Positions 1 through 8,600 of a DNA stretch of 64,000 nucleotides are shown here, piece after piece. Positions within the stretch are counted from its first letter, which is position 1. The number at the start of each line of letters is the position of its first letter. The notes under the pieces were generated by a model. It was not told the origin of the DNA and ran no database searches. It was given only the letters and a program-made list of their open reading frames with translations. The position numbers were made by a program, and so were the translations under genes. The DNA lies in the NCBI RefSeq assembly GCF_000333955.1, contig NZ_CAPS01000121.1:45839-109838 (forward strand), in the 5' to 3' direction. This stretch comes from Rhodococcus sp. AW25M09. GTDB lineage: Bacteria; Actinomycetota; Actinomycetes; Mycobacteriales; Mycobacteriaceae.

Positions 1-78
1 TGGGACCTTGCCACGATGAAACACGCTCCTTGTCGAATGAATGCACGTCTGCGGTGTCGGGTGGGCCGGTGCGTCGAA

Positions 79-1152
79 TCAGCCCTGGACGTTCTCGGCG
101 GCGGTGTTCAACGCCGACGCCACATCGTCGAGGATGTACGGAATGGTCAGGACCGTCAGACCGCCGAATGCAAAGTTCTTGTCGACACTGAGGCTTTCGG
201 TCGATGCGGTACGGCCCTGCGCCAGCACCGGTTGCGAGGCCACGGCCGGTTCGGCGAGGAATGCGCCCAGCGATTCCTTGTCGTAGGCGACGACGAACAA
301 CACGTCCGACTTCAGCAACGACGCCTGCTCGAGGCTGAGCTCGAAGTACACCGCGTCGGGATCCTCGGCCGGGTCCGCTTCCTGGATGGTGAGCTCGTTG
401 ACCAGGCCGAGCTGCTCGAGAAACTCGACCCGCACGTCGTCGTCCTTGCTGACGGCGAAAGTACCGGGAGCATTGGGCAATGCGATGGTGACCGTCTTGC
501 CCTGCAGCGCCGGGTATTTCGCTGCCGCGTCGGCGATGGAACCCTCGACGCCGGAGACCAGATCGGCAGCCTCCTTCTGCTTGCCGAGAGCCTTGCCCGC
601 GATGGTAAGCTGGTCTTCCCAGGACGCCGTCCACTGCTCGTCCGGGTATGCGACGACGGGCGCGATGTCGGAGAGCTGGTCGAATTCTTCCTGGCTCAGG
701 CCCGAGTAGGGCGCGAAGATCAGATCCGGTGCCGCAGCGGCGAACTGCTCGACCGGGACCGCTCCGGTTCCGTCACCGGAGAGCAGCGTGGGTGTCTCGC
801 CGCCCAGGTCGGTGAGGGCTTTCGCGTCCCACTGCAGGATGCCGCGGTCGTCGGCTCCGTATTGCGCGCCGTCGAAGGTCGGCATGGCGACCGGCACGAC
901 GCCGAGGGCCAGGATGGCGTCCTGGTTGGACCAGCCCCAGGTCGCGATCCGCGTCGGGGCCTCTGGGATCGTCGCCGATCCGAGCGCGGAGTCGATGGTG
1001 ATCGGGAATGCGGATTCTCGAGCAGCGGTGGTGGATTCGCGTGCGGGCGCCTGCTCGGTACTGCTGCATCCGGCGGCGAGCGCGATCGTCAGCCCTCCGG
1101 CGAGCGCAATCGATGCGGCGCTCCTCATCCACTTCGTACGTACATTCGTCAT
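79..1152 (-). CDS. Iron-siderophore ABC transporter substrate-binding lipoprotein
   Basis: Predicted surface lipoprotein of the FepB/FecB (periplasmic-binding type III) family that hands a ferric siderophore to an ABC permease. The chosen ATG at 1152 follows a GAGAGG-like ribosome site; the reading frame is open further upstream, but that start lacks the support. Residues 1-29 form a lipoprotein signal ending in LAAGC (Cys29), followed by a Ser/Thr-rich linker. The mature part has the family features: a TRIATWGWSNQDAILALGVVPV stretch near residue 60 and an FDQLSDIAPVVAYP segment mid-protein. The length (357 aa) is normal. It is the last gene of the siderophore locus on this strand, and an IdeR-like iron box lies about 80 bp upstream, so it is probably iron-repressed separately from the NRPS operon. 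The permease and ATPase genes are not in the window. Confidence 0.9.
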   Translation of the reverse strand: MTNVRTKWMRSAASIALAGGLTIALAAGCSSTEQAPARESTTAARESAFPITIDSALGSATIPEAPTRIATWGWSNQDAILALGVVPVAMPTFDGAQYGADDRGILQWDAKALTDLGGETPTLLSGDGTGAVPVEQFAAAAPDLIFAPYSGLSQEEFDQLSDIAPVVAYPDEQWTASWEDQLTIAGKALGKQKEAADLVSGVEGSIADAAAKYPALQGKTVTIALPNAPGTFAVSKDDDVRVEFLEQLGLVNELTIQEADPAEDPDAVYFELSLEQASLLKSDVLFVVAYDKESLGAFLAEPAVASQPVLAQGRTASTESLSVDKNFAFGGLTVLTIPYILDDVASALNTAAENVQG

Positions 1153-1233
1153 TGCTCGGAACCTCTCGACTCGACCGCGCACTCACTGCGTCCCACACCC
1201 GGTCGGGTGAGGCGACTGACAAGGTAGCACTAG

Positions 1234-1252
1234 TGAGGTAATGCTTGCCTCA
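1234..1252 (-). promoter_or_regulatory. IdeR/DtxR-like iron box upstream of the siderophore-binding lipoprotein
   Basis: Read on the minus strand the site is TGAGGCAAGCATTACCTCA. It matches the 19-bp mycobacterial IdeR consensus (TWAGGTWAGSCTWACCTWA, from memory) at 15 of 19 positions and sits within a longer interrupted palindrome (TAGTGAGG...CCTCACTA, 1231-1255). It lies in the 123-bp gap between mntH and the lipoprotein gene, about 80 bp before the latter's ATG. Confidence 0.7.
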
Positions 1253-1275
1253 CTAGAGACGCGGGCGGAGTGTTT

Positions 1276-2553
1276 CTACACCAGGTCGATGAGCGTGGAA
1301 TACACCAGATAGAGGTTGAGTCCGCTGATGACGACGGTGATCGCCGCCATCACGGCGGTGGTGATGCGGCGGTTGACCATGTCGGTCATGACACGGGGAT
1401 CGCGAGTGATCAGCAGGAGTGGAAGTAGCGCGAACGGGATACCGAAGGACAGCACGATCTGGGAGTAGATCAGCGCCTGGGTGGTGTCCCCGGACAAGCC
1501 GAGGACTAGCAGTGCAGGCAGCATCGTGAGTCCGCGCCGAAGAAACAGCGGGATCTGCCAGTTCATGAACCCTGCCATGACGACCTGGCCGGCGTAGGTA
1601 CCCACACTCGAGGAGGACAATCCCGACGCGATGAGTGCCACGCCGAAGGCCAGCGCGGCACCACCGCCGAGCAATACGCCCAGGTGCGAGTGGATCGATT
1701 CCAGGTCACTCACGCCGGTGAGGCCGGGTGTGTGGAACAGCGCTGCTGCGATACACAGCATCGCCAGATTCACCAGGCCCGCCAGCCCCAACCCGATGAT
1801 GCAGTCCCACTTGTTGTATCGGAGCAGGACCCGGCGTTCCCGGCGGTCGGCAGTGCCGATGCGATTCGTCTGCAACGCGGAGTGCAGATACACAACGTGT
1901 GGCATGACGGTCGCGCCGATGATTCCCACGGTCAGGCTCAGGGTGTTGCCGCCGTCCAGGCGCGGGACCAGCCCGGCGGCAAGCTGGACGTAGTTCTGCC
2001 CGCCGGAGGCGATGAACACGTAGAGGAACCCGGCACCGACCAACATCAGCAGCGCAATGATCGCCAACTCGAAGCGGCGATAGCTTCGCTGCTGCAGCGC
2101 GAGGATGGCGAAAGCGACCACCGCAGTGATCAATCCTGCAGGGAGGAGCGGAACCCCGAACACCAGGTTCAGTCCTAAGGCGGCGCCGACGAATTCGGCC
2201 AAGTCGGTGGCCATCGCAACCACCTCGGCCTGCATCCACAGCACACCGTTGATCCGCCGACCGTATCGCTGCCGACACAACTCGGGCAGGCTGCGGCCGG
2301 TGGACAAGCCGGTCTTGGAGGTCAGGTACTGCACCACCATGGCCATCGCGTTGGCCATCACGATCACCCACACCAACTGGTAGCCGTGCTCGGCACCGGC
2401 GGCGAAGTTGGTGGCAAAGTTTCCTGGGTCGATGTAGGCCACCGAGGCCACGAACGCCGGACCCAGCAATGTCAGTGCGGCCCGCCCACGGCCCCGTGAC
2501 TGCACTTGCGCCAGCATGACCGGCTCGTCGCCGGTGGTGCCGGTTTCCCTCAT
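1276..2553 (-). CDS. mntH: NRAMP family Mn2+/Fe2+ transporter
   Basis: Proton-coupled divalent metal importer of the inner membrane. The 425-aa product has the normal length for bacterial MntH and about 11 predicted membrane segments. The metal-binding signatures are intact: DPGN at residues 42-45 in TM1 and the ATVMPH motif in TM6. It starts 76 bp downstream of the last NRPS gene on the same strand, so it may be read through from the siderophore operon. A manganese/iron importer beside a siderophore cluster makes sense for metal homeostasis under iron starvation. I saw no clear Mn- or Fe-regulator box in the short gap before it. The choice of the first ATG is uncertain by about a dozen residues; Met13 is an alternative. 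Confidence 0.93.
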   Translation of the reverse strand: MRETGTTGDEPVMLAQVQSRGRGRAALTLLGPAFVASVAYIDPGNFATNFAAGAEHGYQLVWVIVMANAMAMVVQYLTSKTGLSTGRSLPELCRQRYGRRINGVLWMQAEVVAMATDLAEFVGAALGLNLVFGVPLLPAGLITAVVAFAILALQQRSYRRFELAIIALLMLVGAGFLYVFIASGGQNYVQLAAGLVPRLDGGNTLSLTVGIIGATVMPHVVYLHSALQTNRIGTADRRERRVLLRYNKWDCIIGLGLAGLVNLAMLCIAAALFHTPGLTGVSDLESIHSHLGVLLGGGAALAFGVALIASGLSSSSVGTYAGQVVMAGFMNWQIPLFLRRGLTMLPALLVLGLSGDTTQALIYSQIVLSFGIPFALLPLLLITRDPRVMTDMVNRRITTAVMAAITVVISGLNLYLVYSTLIDLV

Positions 2554-2629
2554 GGCACTACGGAACAGGACTGCGAGGGCGCTGACGCAAGGAACACCAC
2601 GCCACTCTAGAAGACCTCACCTGATTATT

Positions 2630-5600
2630 CTAGCTACCCAACAAATAGTTTCGGGTGTCCTTAATTCTTGTCGACGACGGGTCGCGTCGGTCAGGATCGG
2701 CGGCAAGGATTCGGCAGGTCGCCGTCAACGCGTCACGCCACAATCTCGCGAGCTCCTCTGCGCCCTCGCACACCTCCGCGGGCCAGGAGAATGTGACTCC
2801 GAGGGCCGCCGACGCATCCTGCTCGTGAATGTAACTGTCCACCACCAGCGCATAGCCGCACGGCGTACTCGCGCCAGGCGACGTATCGAGACTGCTGCGT
2901 AGCCGGCTGGCACCGAACGGTCCACCGGATACCGCGTCGAAACGACCGAGATAGTTGAATTCGATTGCTGCAGTGAATTTTCGACGAAGCACGTCGCCGG
3001 CCTCGGCATCGGACCACCGCAACATTCCGTACGTGGACCCGTCGCCCGGTACCGATTCCCTCTGCATTCTGGCGCTCGTTGCCAGTTCATGCAGAACAGA
3101 TTCTGCTGCAGCCGGATTCGACTCGTGGTCGACGAGCACTCGATGGTCGTCCGGCCGTGCGGTCAGTCGAAGCGGGAACACCGCGGTGAGCCACCCGACC
3201 ACCGACGATCCATCCACCCGATCCGACGCGACTCCCGAGCGTCCGTGGCCTTCGACGTCGACGACGAACGACTGCGGCGTTTGCGCCTCGGCGTCCATCC
3301 AGAGCGCTGTCGCCGCAGCAAATGTCGCCAACAGCACATGCTCGACGGACACACCGAGACGAGCACGTACCGACGACAACAGCTGCGCGCTCTCGTCCGC
3401 CGACAACACGAAGGTGGTCGTGCGCACCCGAGCACCGGTGTCTACCGACGGGTCGAGCGGCCGCACCAGTGGAATCGGCACTGCGCCGTCACCGACTTTC
3501 GACCAGTAATCGAGATCGGCGAGAACCTCCGGCGAGTGGGCAAGACTGTGCATCTCGTGCGCCCACCGCCGCATCGAGGTTCCGACCGGTGCGCGCGCAG
3601 CGGACATCCCTTGCTGCCACAGAGCCACGATGTCGGGTAGCAATATCCGCCAGCTCACGCCGTCGACCACGAGGTGATGCAACGTGATCAGCAACTCTCC
3701 CGCCGAGCCCGGGTCGTGTCGATGTCGCAGCCACACGACGTCGACCATCCTCGCTGTAGCCGGATTCAATCGTGCGCGCGCAGCGCGTGATTCTCCGGCT
3801 ACGCGGTCCACGAGCTGCGGTTCGGACAACCCTCCGACATCCTCGACGCGTATCCACCCCGCCACATCGTCGGTGCCGTTCGGCAACACCGTGAAGATCG
3901 ATTCCGTTCCAGGGATGCGCTCGAATCGCGAGTGCAGAATCGGATGCCTGGCCACCCACAGCCCGACGAGCTCTGCCAGCGAATTCTCGGTGAGCTCTCC
4001 CGGAGCGTCGAGCAACACTGCCTGCGAGATCTCGTCGATGGCCCCGCCGAGGGCGTCCATCCACCGCACGATCGGTGTCAGCGGCACCGTTCCGTACGGA
4101 TCCATGGCACCGAGTTCGGTCGGCGTTACCTCCGGCTCGAGCTGCTCGGCAATACTTTCCGGAGTTCGAGAAGACACGATGTGGCGCGGAGATACCGCGA
4201 GGCCTGCCGATCGCAGTCTGGCGGACAGCTCCATCGCCATGATGCTGTCGCCACCGAGATCGAAGAAATCATCATCGGCACCGACCTCGGGCAGATGCAG
4301 CACTGCGGCTGCGGCCGTGCAGATCTGCCGCTCGGCATCGGTACCTGCAGGACGCCCGCTGCGGTGCGAGAACTCGGCGACGGGCAACAGGGATGCATCG
4401 AGCTTTCCGTTGGGCAGCACCGGAAACGCATCGAGAACAGTCAGAGACGCCGGAACCATGTACGGCGGCAACAGGCCACGCAGGCGAGCCCGCACGACAG
4501 TCACATCGAGGGTATGTCCCGGTAGAGCAACCAGATATCCGGCGAGCGTGGCACTTCCGTCGGAGACGGCGGATGTTCGCACCACCACCCGCGCGTCGGA
4601 CACTGCGTCGATGTCGCGCAGGCGGGCCTCGACCTCGGCCACTTCTACTCGGTGACCGCGAATCTTGACCTGATCGTCCGAGCGTCCGACGTACCGGAGC
4701 GTGCCGTTCTCCGTCCACGCGACGAGATCGCCGGTCCGGTACAACCGGGTGCCGTCCGCAGCGAAGGGATCGGCAACGAAGCGGTGGGCTGTGCGCCCGG
4801 GCGCATGTCGGTAGCCGCGAACGACTCCGGGCCCCGCCAGGTAGAGCTCGCCGAGCACGCCGGGTGCAACCAGCCGCAGGCTCCTGTCCAGCACGTAGGC
4901 ACGCATGTTGGTCACCGGCCGACCGATCACCGGTTCGCCCGACTGCTCGGTGGAGGTGTAGACCGCATCGACGGTCGCCTCGGTGGGGCCGTAGAAGTTG
5001 TAGGCCACCAGGTTCTCGTTCGCCCGCAGGCGCTTCCACAAGTGGGCAGATACCGCCTCTCCCCCGACCCCGAGCGCCACGAGCGTGTCGATCGATCCTG
5101 ACCGCATCATCTGCTCGACCAACGACGGCACGACCTCGATGAAGTCCACCGACAGCGCAGTCAGACGTGCGGCCAGCTGCACTGGGTCGAGAACGATCTC
5201 GGGGTCGATCAAATGCAGGGTGTGACCGCCGAACAGCCATAGCTGCGGTTGCCAGGACGCGTCGAAGGCCATCGACCACGCATGCGCGACGTGGAGCGCC
5301 GGCTTGCCCGCGCGAACGATGGCCGGGGTGTGCACGTTCTCGCGATGGGAGTGGTACAGATTGGTCAGACCTCGGTGTGGGACCAGTACGGCTTTCGGCT
5401 CGCCCGTCGTGCCGGAAGTGTAGATCGCGTACACCGGATGATCGAGATGCAGCGGTGCCCGACGCTCGGCATCGGTGACGGCAACAGCATCGATCGACGA
5501 CGGATGGAGCGCTGCAATCGAATCGGCGGACACCATGATCGCAGGCTGCGCGTTGTCGAGGATCTGCCGGATACGTTCGGCGGGCCAGTTCGGGTCGATC

Positions 5601-8600
5601 GGCAGGTATGCGGCACCGGACTTCATGACTCCGAGGATCGCGGCCATCGTCATCACCGTCCGCGGGGCCTCGACGGCGACGATGTCCTCGGCACCCACTC
5701 CGCAACCGATGAGCCATCGCGCCGTTCGGTTGGAGATGCGGTCCAACTCGGCGAACGTCGACTCTGTGGTGTCGTCTTGGACGGCGATCGTATCGGGTTG
5801 CTGCACAACACGGTCGGCGAACAGATCGACCAAGGTTCCGCTGGGATAGGTGCGCCGGATGCCGGCATGCTCGGAGGTGAGCCACTTCGCCGTCGCCTCG
5901 TCGACGAGAGGCACCGATGCGATGACCGGATCACCGTCCTCGGCGTACGTCCGAAGCACCTCCGCCATGGCCGACGCCGCCGCGCGTGCTCGCTCCACGG
6001 GCACTGCGTCGCTTCGGTATTCCACCACCAAGCGCAGTTCGTCTCCGGGAAACACCGTCAAGGTCAGTGGGTAGTGCGTCACCGTATGGAACCGGTCGAC
6101 CGAGACCGAGAAGTCCTCCGCATCCATACCGGACGTGTCGGCGGCAGCGAAGTTCTCGAACACCACGAGTGTGTCGAACAATGTTCCCTGGCCGACGGCC
6201 TTCTGGATCTCGGCGAGACCGACGTGGTGATGAGCGGCCACGGCAATGGAGAAGTCGCGTAGGCGCGCGAGAACGCTCGACAGGGTGGAATCGGGACCGA
6301 CGTCGACGCGTACCGGGATGGTGTTGATGAACAATCCGACCATGTCGCCGGCGCGGTGCACATCCGTCGAACGTCCCGACACAGTGGATCCGAACACGAC
6401 CGAGTCGGAGTCGGTGAACGACGAGAGCACCACAGCCCACGCCGCATTGATCAGCTCGCTCGCCGTCACCGACCGTCGTCGAGCGGAGGCGGTCAGGCGC
6501 GCCGTGTCCTCCACACCCCAGCCGATCTCGATCTCCTGCGCCTTCGACCGCCCGGACGACGCCGGTGCGGAAGGTGCCAGCATTGTCGGTGCAGCATCCG
6601 CACCGAGCGCTCGACGCCACACATCGATCGACGAGGTGTCCCGCTGCGACAGCCATCGTAGGTAGTCGTCGAACGGGGCCGGCGCCGGAAGGTCCACGCC
6701 TCGGTACAACGTGAACAGCTCGGTGCCGACTGTCCCCATCGACCATCCGTCCACGAGAAGGTGATGAATGGTCAGCACCACCCGGTGCACCTGTGCTGCG
6801 CAGTCCAGCAGGAGAACTCGCACGAGGGGCCCGCGCTCGATGTCGAAGGTTCGTCGATCCTCGTGTACCGATGCGCGCGCTGATGCCGAATCCGGATCGT
6901 CCACCGTGCGCCTTCGCACCTGAACTCGGGCGCAGTCACGGACGGCGACGGTGGTTCCGGTGCTCAGGGTGACAAAACGTGAGCGCAACACCGGATGACG
7001 CTCGAACAGCACCTCGAGCGCATCCTCGAGTCGATCGGTACGCAGCTCACCGCGGACATCGAATTCGGTGGCAATTACATAGATTTCCTCGATTTCGTCC
7101 GGTGCCGTGACGGACTGGAACGCCAGTCCCTGCTGCAGCGGCGTCGTGGGCCGCGCGAGATCGACATCGATTCCGAGTGTTCGCAACTCGGTCATGTCCT
7201 CTTCGTCCAGCAATGATGCGGAACTCTCCGGTACTGGTGCGGCAACGGCCTGTTCGGCTCGCCGGGCTCGCTGGACCAGTCCCGCGACCGTCCGACACTC
7301 GAAGACGTCCGCCGTCGTGATCGGCACGCCTGCACCTCGTGCGTGGTAGACCAGCGTGATGGCGGTGATGCTGTCGCCGCCGAGGGCGAAGAAGTCATCG
7401 TCGACTCCGATCGACTCGGCCTTCGCACGGGTCGCGCCGGCGAAGATCTCGACGAGCCGCCGCTCGTCCTCAGTGGCAGCTGCTCGCGACCGGCTCGGTC
7501 CGCCATCGGGAATTCCGATTCGAGACAGGGCCATCCGGTCCGTCTTACCGTTGGGAGTGGTCGGCAGTCGGTCGATCGACACCCAGAGCGCCGGGACCAG
7601 ATGGCCGGGTACCCGCGCGCTCAAAGCCTCATGCACGGCGGCGGTATCGAGACTCGCCGGGGTCACATAGGCAACGAGCACGGTTGCGCCGCTGCTGTCG
7701 GGAACGGCGACCACGGCGCACTCACCCACCAATTCGACATCAGCCGTGAGGTTTTCGACCTCACCGAGTTCGACGCGATGGCCCCGGACCTTGACCTGTC
7801 GATCGTCTCGCCCCAGGAACTCCAGAGCCCCGTCGTCGACCGTTCGGCCGCGGTCACCGGTGCGATACATCCGCCCGCCGTCGCCGCTCGGGTCCGCGAC
7901 GAAGCGTGCCGCGGTCTCCGCCGGCCTTCCGAAGTACCCACGGGCAAGTTGAACTCCCGAAACGTAGAGGTCTCCGTCGACCCCGGTTCGTACGGGCCGC
8001 AGCCGCCCGTCCAGCAGCCCCAGAACCATGTTGTCCACAGCCGTTCCGACGACGCTCGGATCTCCTGCCACCCTGTGTACAGCGACGTCGCCCGCAACCT
8101 CGGAGGATCCATAGGAATTGTGTATCGCCGCGACCGGCGTGGCGCGTCCGATCGCATTGATCATGTTGCCGGTCAACGGTTCTCCGCTGAGTATCCAGCT
8201 CGTCAGCGATCCACATTCCTGCGGCGACGTAGTGGCCAGTGCTGCGGCCAAGGAACCGACGGCGGTGATCTGCTCGGTACCGGATCGGGCGATCAACGCG
8301 GCCAATGCGCGGGCATCGGCGTACTCCGCGTCCTGGGCCAACACCACGCGTTGGCCCGCCAGCAGTCCGGTGAGCAGTTCGGTCGCACCGTCGATGAACG
8401 CCAACGAACTCTTCGCGATCCGGCTGGCGGGTCCGCCCCAACGATGGGTGGCCCAGAGCAGACGATTGGCAAGAGCGTCTCTGGTACCGAGCACGCCCTT
8501 GGGCGTTCCGGTCGAACCCGACGTGTACACGAGATAGGCCCCGCAGTCACCCGGAATGTCCCGGCCGAACGGTTCGACGAACACCCCCGTGGCCGAAGCG

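Noticed and set aside
1..78. Possible further gene at the left edge
   Set aside because: The 78 bases downstream of the lipoprotein show no motif or supported start; too short to judge.
16..1227. Plus-strand open frame of about 400 codons over the lipoprotein gene
   Set aside because: Arg-rich, low-complexity translation without motifs; the opposite strand has a lipobox and a binding-protein fold.
4272..5885. Minus-strand alternative frame of 537 codons within the NRPS
   Set aside because: Out of frame with the second A domain and composed mostly of Arg, Ala and Pro.
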